Origin: a virus
Strand: one strand, 5' to 3'
Length of the DNA: 23,123 nucleotides
Virus record (IMG/VR): IMGVR_UViG_3300020451_000651
Location: 1 to 23,123 of that record
In this document: piece after piece, positions 15,101 through 22,536 of the stretch
How the letters are laid out: every line of letters starts with the position of its first letter
Numbering within the stretch: position 1 is the first letter of the stretch
The notes under the pieces: model-generated
What the model was told of the DNA's origin: nothing
What the model saw: only the letters and a program-made list of their open reading frames with translations
Databases searched by the model: none
Program-made: the position numbers and the translations under genes

Positions 15101-18100
15101 GATCTTGTAGCACTGAACTGAGCACCAACTCCTGATGGAGTTCTGTTTGTACCACTTACTCCTAAAGAGTTACCAGTACCTGTGTTTGCCGTTCCTGCCA
15201 CACTGCCTATTGTTGTTACAACACCACTTGGAATATTGTTTACCGCTGTGATTGTAAAAGTTAAATCGTTTGTTGGTGATGTACCAAATAAATCTGTTCC
15301 TGCAATTTTAAATGTTTGATCAACGGCGTAGTTTGCACCTGGATTGTTAAGTGCAACGTTGTAAGAACCACTGTTCAGTGTTACGTTAACACTTAAACCT
15401 GTTCCTGTTATACCTGCTTTGTTAACATTGTTGTAAACCTGTGTGTTTACAGCCGTACCAGTTACTGTGAATGTTGCTACCGCACCTGCTGAAACTGTGT
15501 CAACAGTAATTTGACAATCATTTGCTGGACTTGTTCCACCTAATGCCGTACCCGCAATATCTATTGTTTCTGCACCTACAAATGAACTACCATTGTTGCT
15601 GAATGTTGCTGTATAAGTTGTGCCTGTTCTGTTTATATCAAACACTGCACCAGTACCCGAAGCGGATGTTGTGTATGCTGGACTTGTATAATCTACATTG
15701 GCATCTGTTGCCGTACCACTGATTGTTACACCTGTGATACCACCTGTACCGTTTACACCACTTACAGCCACATAAGCATCATTGGTTGTTGCCACTCCAC
15801 CTACGTCACCGCCGCCTACTAAGAATCGATCACCTACTTTGTAACCATTTGTTCCTTCTAGTGCCGCTGTGCCTGATGTTGAAATTGTGTTGATAGGGCC
15901 TGCACCAGTAGAACCTGTGATTGATGCTACTGTTATTGTTAAATCGTTTGCTGGTGTTGTACCACCTAAAGAAGTTCCTAATATTTTTAAATCTTGTCCT
16001 ACACTGTAATCGCTACCTGCTTGGTTTACTGATACTGAATAAGATGTTCCAGAAATTGCAACATCAAATGTTGCGTCAACACCTGATAAGTTTGTACCGC
16101 TTGATATTGCTGTGTAAGATTTTGTATCAACCGCTGTACCTGTAACGTTGAAAGTTAAAATTCCACCATTGCCATCAACTGCTGTTACTTCTAATGCCGC
16201 ATCATTGGCAGTTGTAGCACCACCTAGATTTGTTCCAACGAAAGTTAAAATATCATTCTGTTGATAGTTAGAACCTAAATTTGTAATTGCCGCTGAATAA
16301 GTTGTACCTGTTCTCGTAATGTTAAATGCCGCTGACGAACCGTTACCACCTGTAAATGCAACTGTGTTATAAGTTACTGTCTGTGCTGGTGCTGTACCTA
16401 ATACTGAAAGTGTTTGAATTGCTCCACCACCTGTTACTGCTGTTACTCTGATGTTTGCATGGTTGGCACTTGTACCACCAAATGTTGAACCGTCAATTCT
16501 AATTACATCATTGACAATGTATCCTGTACCTGCTCCGTTTACACTTGCAGAATAAGATCCTGCTGTTGCAACAACATCAAATGTTGCACTTGAACCTGCC
16601 GCTCCTGGGAAAGTTCCTACTGCTGTGCCTGTGTAAGTTGGTGAATTTAATGCAACTGTGTAAGATTGGTTTGTTTTTGTTACATTGAGTTGTGCACCTT
16701 GTCCTAATCCACCTTGGAATACTGCTGGTGTACCTGTTGTGCTTCCTGAACCAGTGAATGCAGATCCTGAAATAGTTGCTGTAAGGATTTCTCCTCCTGT
16801 GTCTACACTTTCTACTAATACTGTTGCGTCATTGGCTGGAGTAGAACCACCTAGAGTTGTTCCTGCTACAACTATCGCATCACCTACTGTGTAGTCTTGA
16901 CCTGATCCCGCAATAACAACGGAGTAGTTTCCACCATTTCTAGTGATATCAAATGTTGCTAATTGTCCCGCTGGGTTATAATTTACACCTGCTAGTCCTG
17001 TGTATTGTGTAATGTCACCAATTAAATTTTGTGTAAGAGGTCCTGATAATGTTAAGTTATTTCCAGCGATGTTTGTGATTGCAACTGCGTAACCATCTCC
17101 TCTATCAATTACTGAGTTTTGCACAATACCTGCTGAACTTGCCACAGTAATTTCTGTAACACCTGATAAAAAGTCTCCTGTAACGTTTGGAGATGCTAAT
17201 GAACCACCGGATCCGTTAGCACCAGTTACCTGTGTACCTGTTTGTATACCTGTTCCTGATAAAGGTGCACCAATTGGTGGCGTTGTACCTGTGTATGGTA
17301 AAATACTCGCACCACTTAAAGCACTTATTGTTGTTGTGAAAGTTCCTGAAGAACCATTACTTGCAACACTGAACGAAGGAAATCCAATCGCCGCTCCTGT
17401 GTAGAAGTCACCTTCTCTTAACTGTGTGTTAGTTGTAGAAATCGTTGTTGGGTTTGCAACGGCAACTTTTGCTTTTGCGTAGTATGTAAATTGTGTGTTA
17501 CTTACAATAGTGTTTACAACAAATGAACCCGCCGCTCTACTTGAACCTGATACTGCGTTGTTAAATCCTGTAATTGTAAACGGTTGTCCTGCTTCAAAGT
17601 TGTGTGGACCTACTGTTGTCACAGTGATTAAAGATGAACCAATACCTTGTGTTCCCGCAGAAGCATCAGAAGTTACAGTTGCTATATCAAAGTCTGTACC
17701 TGGTACTTCATAAATTGATGGATAACCTCTTTGTGTTGCAATCGCTTGCCACTTCGTAGGCTGAAGTCCGTATTCAAAGTCAGCGTCAAGCATTGATTCT
17801 GGTTGTGCAACTCTAAGTCTTTCAATCGCATCTGTTCCAAAGTCATGTGGACGTGTTCTTACTTCATCATCTTCAACAAATATTTGTATTTCATCTGTTG
17901 AGGCATCTGCTGATGTATCAGCATTTAAAAATATTGTAGTGATTACATCATTTCCGTGATATGCCTTAGGAAAATCTGGATCAACAAATGCTGTTGTGTT
18001 AGATGTTCCTGTTTCGTATTCTCTTTTGTAACTTACTGTTGCACCTTGTGTCGCGTCGTTGAATGTGTATAATACTGTGTTGTCTGTAGTGTTCGTGATC

Positions 18101-19188
18101 AATAATAATTCTGCTAATTCAACTCTTTCAGGAATTTTTACACTAGATATTCCGTTTGATACCTGTGCAGGTAAGTTGTCTAAACCATTTTGTATCACGT
18201 CTGTGATTATTCCGAATAAACTCGTAACTCTTGTACTTGCCGCAGATTCACCTGCTGAACCTAAAATTGTTTGTTGTGTAACAACAGGACTCTGTCTGCT
18301 TGAAAATGCTGTACCAGGAAAAATGTAATTGTTGATAATGCTTTTTATTTCATTTTTTGTTTGTATTTCTGGTTGTCTATTTCCTGTTAAAACAGATACT
18401 TCACCGTTCCAGTAAGTTCCTGCGTTGTATCTTGATTGTTCATTTCCACCATATCTTAAATCTTTTAATATACCAGTTAGATTGTAACCCATATCTCTTT
18501 CACAAAGGTAAGAGTCATATGTGTAATCTGCAAATGGATAACTTGAAATCACTTCTGCTGGTAAAGTAAGTATTCCATTGTCAATCGCATTAATTATTAC
18601 ATCCATGTTTGACTTCATCAATGTTCTACCAGCCGCTTCTCCATTAGAACCTGAAGTGTTTTGTGATATTCCTTCTGTGTTTATTGTAGAGTTAGCAACA
18701 CCTGGTAAGATGTAACTGTCGATCAAAGTTCTTGCGTAAGTCAAATATTGTATTTCAGGATTACCTTGGTCTCCTAATTGTAGTACACCATCGATATAGT
18801 ATGTGTTAGATTGTGTTCGCATTCTTTCGTTACCACCATATCTTGTGTCTTTGTATGCCGCATTAACAACTTTCTCAACGTCTGCTTTGATGTTCGCTGA
18901 TAAACCTGTGTAACCTGCAAATGGAGCCACGTTTCCTGCAACTTGGTTTTCAACATACTTGGCAACTTCCGCCTTGATGTAATTTAAGTTGTTTACTATT
19001 CTTGCTGATGCATTTGGGTAGGGATTGTATGCTGTGTCTGTTGTTACTCTTGAAGCAATAAAAGCCGTTGCTTCATCTTTTAAAAATTCAAAGTTGGCAT
19101 TTAGTTGTGCCCAAGCATTAGGATAGAGATTACCTGTTGAAGGTATACCTGGTATAAATTTATAGTCGTTTATTCGTTTTTTAGCCAT
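12178..19188 (-). CDS. Giant repeat-rich virion structural protein (fibre or baseplate-associated)
   Basis: A 2336-aa protein, low in charge and rich in Gly, Ser, Thr and Asn, as in phage adhesion fibres. In order: an N-terminal head, MAKKRINDYKFIPGIP; two tandem ~110-aa copies (100-213 and 232-343) with DTRYGGNE/DLRYGGNE; a conserved block with QPESMLDADFEYGLQPTKW (462-480) that I recall from structural proteins of marine T4-like phages; one PHNFEAGQ-type beta module; about eight beta repeats with a GTxLGGxTPAND core; two more PHGL/DHNL modules; and a distinctive C-terminal part with KKYIRYQSGKGCMYTTGALF and FIDWMARGQKGDFIF. No enzymatic motif is visible. It is 7 nt downstream of the 618-aa fibre gene on the same strand. 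It probably forms a long tail appendage. Its exact T4 counterpart is unclear. Confidence 0.85.
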   Translation of the reverse strand: MAKKRINDYKFIPGIPSTGNLYPNAWAQLNANFEFLKDEATAFIASRVTTDTAYNPYPNASARIVNNLNYIKAEVAKYVENQVAGNVAPFAGYTGLSANIKADVEKVVNAAYKDTRYGGNERMRTQSNTYYIDGVLQLGDQGNPEIQYLTYARTLIDSYILPGVANSTINTEGISQNTSGSNGEAAGRTLMKSNMDVIINAIDNGILTLPAEVISSYPFADYTYDSYLCERDMGYNLTGILKDLRYGGNEQSRYNAGTYWNGEVSVLTGNRQPEIQTKNEIKSIINNYIFPGTAFSSRQSPVVTQQTILGSAGESAASTRVTSLFGIITDVIQNGLDNLPAQVSNGISSVKIPERVELAELLLITNTTDNTVLYTFNDATQGATVSYKREYETGTSNTTAFVDPDFPKAYHGNDVITTIFLNADTSADASTDEIQIFVEDDEVRTRPHDFGTDAIERLRVAQPESMLDADFEYGLQPTKWQAIATQRGYPSIYEVPGTDFDIATVTSDASAGTQGIGSSLITVTTVGPHNFEAGQPFTITGFNNAVSGSSRAAGSFVVNTIVSNTQFTYYAKAKVAVANPTTISTTNTQLREGDFYTGAAIGFPSFSVASNGSSGTFTTTISALSGASILPYTGTTPPIGAPLSGTGIQTGTQVTGANGSGGSLASPNVTGDFLSGVTEITVASSAGIVQNSVIDRGDGYAVAITNIAGNNLTLSGPLTQNLIGDITQYTGLAGVNYNPAGQLATFDITRNGGNYSVVIAGSGQDYTVGDAIVVAGTTLGGSTPANDATVLVESVDTGGEILTATISGSAFTGSGSTTGTPAVFQGGLGQGAQLNVTKTNQSYTVALNSPTYTGTAVGTFPGAAGSSATFDVVATAGSYSASVNGAGTGYIVNDVIRIDGSTFGGTSANHANIRVTAVTGGGAIQTLSVLGTAPAQTVTYNTVAFTGGNGSSAAFNITRTGTTYSAAITNLGSNYQQNDILTFVGTNLGGATTANDAALEVTAVDGNGGILTFNVTGTAVDTKSYTAISSGTNLSGVDATFDVAISGTSYSVSVNQAGSDYSVGQDLKILGTSLGGTTPANDLTITVASITGSTGAGPINTISTSGTAALEGTNGYKVGDRFLVGGGDVGGVATTNDAYVAVSGVNGTGGITGVTISGTATDANVDYTSPAYTTSASGTGAVFDINRTGTTYTATFSNNGSSFVGAETIDIAGTALGGTSPANDCQITVDTVSAGAVATFTVTGTAVNTQVYNNVNKAGITGTGLSVNVTLNSGSYNVALNNPGANYAVDQTFKIAGTDLFGTSPTNDLTFTITAVNNIPSGVVTTIGSVAGTANTGTGNSLGVSGTNRTPSGVGAQFSATRSNQTDSSTAYTEVTITSLGSNYAIGDKLVIAGTSLGGQTPANDITLRVQSVNTTGGILTQTHSGTAVAGTGLSVYGSISISETISQNIAQNSTISYSALATIQVDFTTPHGLVPGNAFLIVIQSDDGANNHILASGPFLATAIPSSTRLQYQVRSPGAITDSGWQGFVYARPDSFFIHRPFDGGVQLGTGGPSHGAQAIRQSKKYIRYQSGKGCMYTTGALFAPSYDLLTVTADGLAQGSTITVTTDDVDHNLQVGARIRLIGIATSGYDGTYTIASIVNERTFTVLATIALGGTTAEFTDQPQVSLYQWNGATVRSGIFDDQNGIYWEYDGQTTNAVQRTATRQLAGVVTVTPNSNTVSGTGTRFREQVKAGDRIVIRGMTHVISSVASNTSMFVTPDYRGVNTSTGVKVCAVVDKKAKQSEFNRDKMDGNSKSGYNWDVSKMQMIGIQFSWYGAGFIDWMARGQKGDFIFAHRMRNSNINTEAFMRTGNQPVRYEVTNEGPNGRLELDMTTVQTTVQLVDASFFPSTGGTIFIDNEIITYTGKTGDVLTGATRAATLTNFNAGATRNYTAGAATTHFRNTGVVLISNTASPIISHWGSAYLTDGNFDEDRGYLFSYASTGLALTTTKQTVFLLRLAPSVSNALTGDLGDRDLLNRAQLLLDGVEITTDVPAAGVNGQLVVQGVLNPQNYPIDPADIGWGDLKGPAQGGQPSFAQIAAGGSVNWNGGASQTTATANTQAQMTATANHWFNLSGNRNYAYFLEAQWEGKGLRVGMAVSSGQFPSGTVVTQIIDYNSYYFVRFSNRHTGISSNQAVTFTLGGDLSGTNFLYMDQTTWEASNAVSGTEVDVSYATFPPGTTVASVDSLDTFGTTDFYRVTFTQTSTGNIAAGDAITFTFGQPPYAQPGETIFSFIGVPGERATLALSAIKALTNTTLGGRGTFPNGPDVLAINVFRTAGTGSVAGTVTLRWSEAQA
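14893..16988 (-). repeat. Tandem beta-repeat array in the giant structural protein
   Basis: At least eight protein repeats, spaced irregularly from about 60 to 125 aa, each with a strand ending in Y.V....G..Y.VGD, then the core (G/A)(T/S)xLGG(T/S)(T/S)PAND, then V..V...GG(I/A). Core copies lie near 16840, 16475, 16205, 15950, 15780, 15530, 15280 and 14985 on the minus strand. Variants include TFGGTSANHAN, DVGGVATTNDA and DLFGTSPTNDL. The copies are diverged at the DNA level. Array ends are approximate. Confidence 0.75.
18160..18891 (-). repeat. Tandem domain duplication near the N-terminus of the giant protein
   Basis: Residues 100-213 and 232-343 align along their length: (T/L)RYGGNE, then Y(Y/W).G.V..L......PEIQ, then I..YI.PG, then a G..GE.A..R..(S) block, II..I.NG, and LPA.V. 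The copies are clearly diverged. Between them is SYLCERDMGYNLTGILKDL, a segment common upstream of such domains in marine phage structural proteins. Confidence 0.7.
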
Positions 19189-19195
19189 TCTTTTT

Positions 19196-21052
19196 CTATG
19201 CTCCTAAGGCAATACTTAATACTGTCGCCGTGTTATCTACATACGACTTTCTAGTTAAACTATTAGCCGTTGCCGGCCCACTTGTTACAGTAGCCGATGT
19301 AAATGCCGCCTGCGCCGCAGTTGTTAATCCTATTGTAGTACTATTTAACGTTCCTGCACTCGAAACCAAACTTGAAAAGGTTCCATTTCTTGGTGTTGTT
19401 CCGCCCACTGTGACGTTATCTAATGAGCCTACTGAAAGAGGACTAATTGTAAGGTTACCACTTGCTTGTGGACTTATTGTAACATCTGCATTTGGTGTTA
19501 AATTTACGTTTCCTGATGTTGTTAATTGTGCTGTATTAACATTCATGTTATTAATGCTACCTGTAGTCTCAGGATTAATGGTGATCAATCCTGTTCCAGT
19601 TGGTTTCATTTCTATATTTGCATTAACACCATTCTGTAATAAATTTCCTGTGTTTAAAATACTGCTGAATACACCAACACCAATTACTGATGGTTGTGTA
19701 ACTGTAACCGTTCCGAACGGATTTCCATCACTGTCACCATAAAACATACTGTCCGGAGCATCTACTGGAACTGTGTAACTTAAATTTCCTGTTTGTTGAC
19801 CTTGCGCCGCCGCATCTGTCAAAGTCGTAGATGTAGGAATATCCAAATATGTTGAAGGAGTAATTTGTGTTGTAATTAATGTTCTAATATCATTCTGTAC
19901 ACCAGAAAAATTGTTAGCCACAGTTGGAAATGAGTACATTTTAACTGATGTGTAATCGTATAGATTACTTCCATTTGGTTGTAAAGTTGCTGATGTAATT
20001 TTTGTTCCACTGTAAGCGTTTGCAACAGCCATTCCATGAATACTATCTACACCGCTGTATAAACTTTGACCTAAGTAAGTTCCGCCGTTGAATAAAAAAT
20101 TAAGTTCTTGTTCACCATTGAACATTAATACTTGTCTTTGTCCTATTGGTGTAAGTTCACTCCAACTAATTTCAGTTGATGTATCGTTGTCTACAGAATT
20201 TAAAGAATAATTGTAAAATTTTCCTAAAGTAGAATTGTATTGGTCCATGTGTAGAAGACCATTGTAACAAATTATATTTTTTATTGTTGCAGATTGATTG
20301 TAATTAGAATATTGTAGAGCCAACTGAGCACCGTTTCCATAACCTATTATTGTAATTTCTCTTGTATCAACGTTATCATAATTTGCCAAGTCAGCAATAA
20401 TTGAATCTAACAATGCTATATCATCTGCTTTACTAGATTGATATCCTACGTTCCATGTGTTATTGTAACCTTGAGGCGCAATTAACACTGAATTTGTAAT
20501 GTAATTTATTGACGCTAATCCTGTTGCACTAGTGCTACCTGAATCATGTAAAGCAATTACAACTGGTAATTTTTTAGTTGCATATGACGTTCCTGTTGTG
20601 TCAGGCACAAAATATTGTGCAGTTCTATTTGCTCCAGTAGTTGCTTGTTGCCAAGTTTGTGAGAAATTTTTACTTCCTGTAACTAATGTCGAACCAGTTA
20701 CAATGTTTGTGTGTGATAATCCTGTGCTGTAAAGTAATCCTGGAACAGCACTGTTACCTGTATCTGCTTTGTAAATGTTAAATGCTAAACTGTTTAAAGT
20801 TAAATTTATAGAATATGTTTTACCACGTTCTATAGTAATTGTTGGATTGTTTCCTGCAACTGCTGTACCGTCTTTTTTCCATGTAAAAGCACCTGATGTT
20901 TCCTCTACATTAAAATCTGGAACCACTGCCGGAGCAGGTGGAGTATATGTGTTAGTAATTGTACGGACAGTTACGTTACCTGCCGTATCAACTGCGAATC
21001 CTGTACTTTGAAAACCATTTTCACTTATGAAAGGTCTTTTTACTACTGCCAT
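19196..21052 (-). CDS. Tail-fibre-like adhesin with an embedded alpha/beta-hydrolase-like domain
   Basis: A 618-aa protein starting MAVVKRPFISENGFQSTG, like N-termini of marine phage fibres. Residues 55-116 form the first half of a cupredoxin-like beta domain (PTITIERGKTYSINL, LLYSTGLSHTN). Its usual closing half, TGNLSYTVPVDAPDSMFYG, appears only at 421-439. Between them, about 143-395, is an alpha/beta-hydrolase-like domain of PHB-depolymerase/esterase type: LPVVIALHDSGS (162-173), VLIAPQGYNNTWNVG (189-203), DDIALLDSIIADL (210-222) and ITIIGYGNGAQLAL (233-246). The nucleophile elbow GxSxG reads GYGNG, with Gly at 239. The C-terminal part has fibre repeats such as GNVNLTPNADVTISPQASGN and IG.TTP..GTF-type segments. 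Its ATG follows the stop of the 144-aa gene by one base. Likely host binding; enzymatic activity doubtful. Confidence 0.8.
   Translation of the reverse strand: MAVVKRPFISENGFQSTGFAVDTAGNVTVRTITNTYTPPAPAVVPDFNVEETSGAFTWKKDGTAVAGNNPTITIERGKTYSINLTLNSLAFNIYKADTGNSAVPGLLYSTGLSHTNIVTGSTLVTGSKNFSQTWQQATTGANRTAQYFVPDTTGTSYATKKLPVVIALHDSGSTSATGLASINYITNSVLIAPQGYNNTWNVGYQSSKADDIALLDSIIADLANYDNVDTREITIIGYGNGAQLALQYSNYNQSATIKNIICYNGLLHMDQYNSTLGKFYNYSLNSVDNDTSTEISWSELTPIGQRQVLMFNGEQELNFLFNGGTYLGQSLYSGVDSIHGMAVANAYSGTKITSATLQPNGSNLYDYTSVKMYSFPTVANNFSGVQNDIRTLITTQITPSTYLDIPTSTTLTDAAAQGQQTGNLSYTVPVDAPDSMFYGDSDGNPFGTVTVTQPSVIGVGVFSSILNTGNLLQNGVNANIEMKPTGTGLITINPETTGSINNMNVNTAQLTTSGNVNLTPNADVTISPQASGNLTISPLSVGSLDNVTVGGTTPRNGTFSSLVSSAGTLNSTTIGLTTAAQAAFTSATVTSGPATANSLTRKSYVDNTATVLSIALGA
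19814..20704 (-). other. Inserted alpha/beta-hydrolase-like domain (nucleophile serine replaced)
   Basis: Residues about 117-413 of the fibre interrupt the cupredoxin-like domain. The order of strand-loop motifs matches LpqC/PHB-depolymerase-like hydrolases: VV.ALH, APQG...WN, DD...L...I, then the elbow strand, then VLMFNGEQELNFLFNGG (308-324), which sits where these enzymes have their acid loop. The elbow codon at 20338-20336 is GGA (Gly) where family members have Ser. The expected C-terminal histidine region (VKMYSFPTVANNF, 370-382) has no His. Boundaries are estimated from the flanking beta-domain halves. Confidence 0.65.
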
Positions 21053-21053
21053 A

Positions 21054-21488
21054 TTAACTTGTTACCTGACTTCCTCCCACTAATGCATTTTGCGTTGCAA
21101 AATAAGTGGCACTGAATATTATTTTAGATCCTGAATATTTCTCTGTTTGAGTTTTATCCGTAGGACTTACTGTTATTTTACACAATGAATTGTCTACTGT
21201 GCTGTCTATTGTTATTAGATTGTTTCCTAAATTTGTTCTAGCATATATTGTAAGTGCTGATTGATTGGGACTTGCTGTTACTAACATTTTAATAAGTTCT
21301 TTGTTGTTAGTATCGTAGTCAACTTGTATGGCATATTCAGCCGATGAAAACGTATTCACATGGAACTTGTCTAATACTAGACCGTCCTCTACAACTCCAT
21401 ATGGCCCATTGTGTGAAAAATTTAAACCATTCTTCAAAAGAAGCGTGTTTTTATCACCCTTGCCAAAAAATCTTGATACATCAAACAT
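21054..21488 (-). CDS. Unknown 144-aa protein upstream of the fibre gene
   Basis: An intact small protein, starting MFDVSRFFGKGDKNTLLLKNG, predicted from its composition to be mostly beta strand, with no signal peptide, membrane segment or known motif that I can identify. AGGGA lies about 10 nt upstream of the ATG, and a late-promoter-like GGTAAATA precedes it (21520-21513). The next gene, the 618-aa fibre, starts one base after its stop, so it probably heads a late structural unit of three genes including the giant protein. A minor virion protein or fibre-attachment protein would fit the context. Confidence 0.7.
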   Translation of the reverse strand: MFDVSRFFGKGDKNTLLLKNGLNFSHNGPYGVVEDGLVLDKFHVNTFSSAEYAIQVDYDTNNKELIKMLVTASPNQSALTIYARTNLGNNLITIDSTVDNSLCKITVSPTDKTQTEKYSGSKIIFSATYFATQNALVGGSQVTS

Positions 21489-21512
21489 AGTCGAAAATCC
21501 CTTGTTATAGTG

Positions 21513-21520
21513 TATTTACC
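21513..21520 (-). promoter_or_regulatory. Possible late promoter for the fibre operon
   Basis: On the minus strand GGTAAATA followed by CACTATA (21520-21506) resembles the T4 late promoter TATAAATACTATT with mismatches. It sits in the 67-bp gap between the GT9-like gene and the 144-aa gene, about 25 nt upstream of the latter's ATG. A second, weaker CGTAAATA lies at 21564-21557, overlapping the end of the GT9-like gene. Confidence 0.4.
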
Positions 21521-21555
21521 TAATTGGCAGTAGTTGTGGAATACGTAGATATAGG

Positions 21556-22536
21556 TTATTTACGGGCGTTTTTGCCGTGTTTGATAAGCCTTTGTACAGA
21601 TTTAATAATACGTGTTTCTACTTCCTCATCCATAGCCATAATACCTTCATTAAGTCTGTCTGAAAACTCATCTGAAGTGACTCTTATTGGACTGTACACA
21701 CGTTCATCTTTACCTAAATCAATTACATTGAATTTTTCATCATCTGGAAAAGTAGTATTAATAGGATACGTAGAGCCTATTATCACAGTTGCTGATTTAT
21801 TATATGAATGAGCAATATGTTGACCCACTGAATCGCAACCAACAAAATGATCCGCTTGTTGAATAATACCCATCCATACTCTAATGTGTGTTCCCATAGG
21901 CAATGCCACTGGTTTATTGGGTATGTGCTTTCCAAAGTCTAATGGAAATTCACTCATTACCATTACACCATAATCTTTGCTTAATTTACGTACAATATTC
22001 CAAACATTTTGTAGTTCTACACTTCTTCCTGTAGAGTCTATTATGTCAGGTTGTTTTTCTTTTTGTTTTTCATCAAGTTTTTCTGGCTGTGCGCCTCTGC
22101 CGAAAGGTTGGAATACAACAATCTTATCTTTTCCTGTTTTTTCTTTGACTTCCGCAATCATTTTTCGTGCTAATAATATTTCTTCCTTGCTTAATTTTAA
22201 ATTTGCTCTTGGCAAATCTCTAATTCCTTTATCATTTATTGCTATATCATATGCTTGACCTAAACTACATTTTTGATTGTAATATTCCCATACTCTATAT
22301 GGTTCAGGCGATAATAAATCTCTATCTTTTAATAAATCTTGGAATAAATTTTTGTGCCAATTGTCATATGCTCTATAATGTAGTTTAGGATGACCTTTGT
22401 ATGCATCTGTACCACCTTCGCAAATGATAATTGGATCTAGATCTGCGTTCTCTTCTATGTATTTTTCTATTGCTGGTATTGAACTTATGCTTCTACCTGC
22501 ACCACCGTTTACAAATATTGCTGTTTTTCTAGCCAT
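21556..22536 (-). CDS. GT9/heptosyltransferase-like glycosyltransferase
   Basis: A 326-aa protein with the two-domain outline of glycosyltransferase family 9 (ADP-heptose:LPS heptosyltransferases). The N-terminal FVNGGAGRSISSIPAIEKY (8-26) is like the GT9 start G..GD.....PAL..L, KIVVFQPFGRGAQ (138-150) opens the second Rossmann domain, and ADHFVGCDSVGQHIAHSYNK (228-247) plus VIIGST (251-256) matches the GT9 donor-site segment AD.FIG.DSG..HLA..L.KP...LFG.T. The Gly-Pro of the usual DSGP is Val-Gly here. It overlaps the upstream carbamoyltransferase by 8 bp, so the two are coupled. The donor could be ADP-heptose, given hldE/hldD 10 kb away; this is inferred. Such phage proteins may also be diverged and non-catalytic. 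Confidence 0.7.
   Translation of the reverse strand: MARKTAIFVNGGAGRSISSIPAIEKYIEENADLDPIIICEGGTDAYKGHPKLHYRAYDNWHKNLFQDLLKDRDLLSPEPYRVWEYYNQKCSLGQAYDIAINDKGIRDLPRANLKLSKEEILLARKMIAEVKEKTGKDKIVVFQPFGRGAQPEKLDEKQKEKQPDIIDSTGRSVELQNVWNIVRKLSKDYGVMVMSEFPLDFGKHIPNKPVALPMGTHIRVWMGIIQQADHFVGCDSVGQHIAHSYNKSATVIIGSTYPINTTFPDDEKFNVIDLGKDERVYSPIRVTSDEFSDRLNEGIMAMDEEVETRIIKSVQRLIKHGKNARK

Noticed and set aside
14893-16988. CRISPR-like or DNA-level direct repeat array
   Set aside because: The repeats are evident in the protein only, with diverged codons and irregular spacing, and lie inside one continuous reading frame.
19230-19742. A 170-codon open frame on the plus strand
   Set aside because: It is antisense to the fibre gene's low-complexity C-terminal region, has no ribosome site, and its hydrophobic content is the mirror of Ser/Thr/Asn codons.
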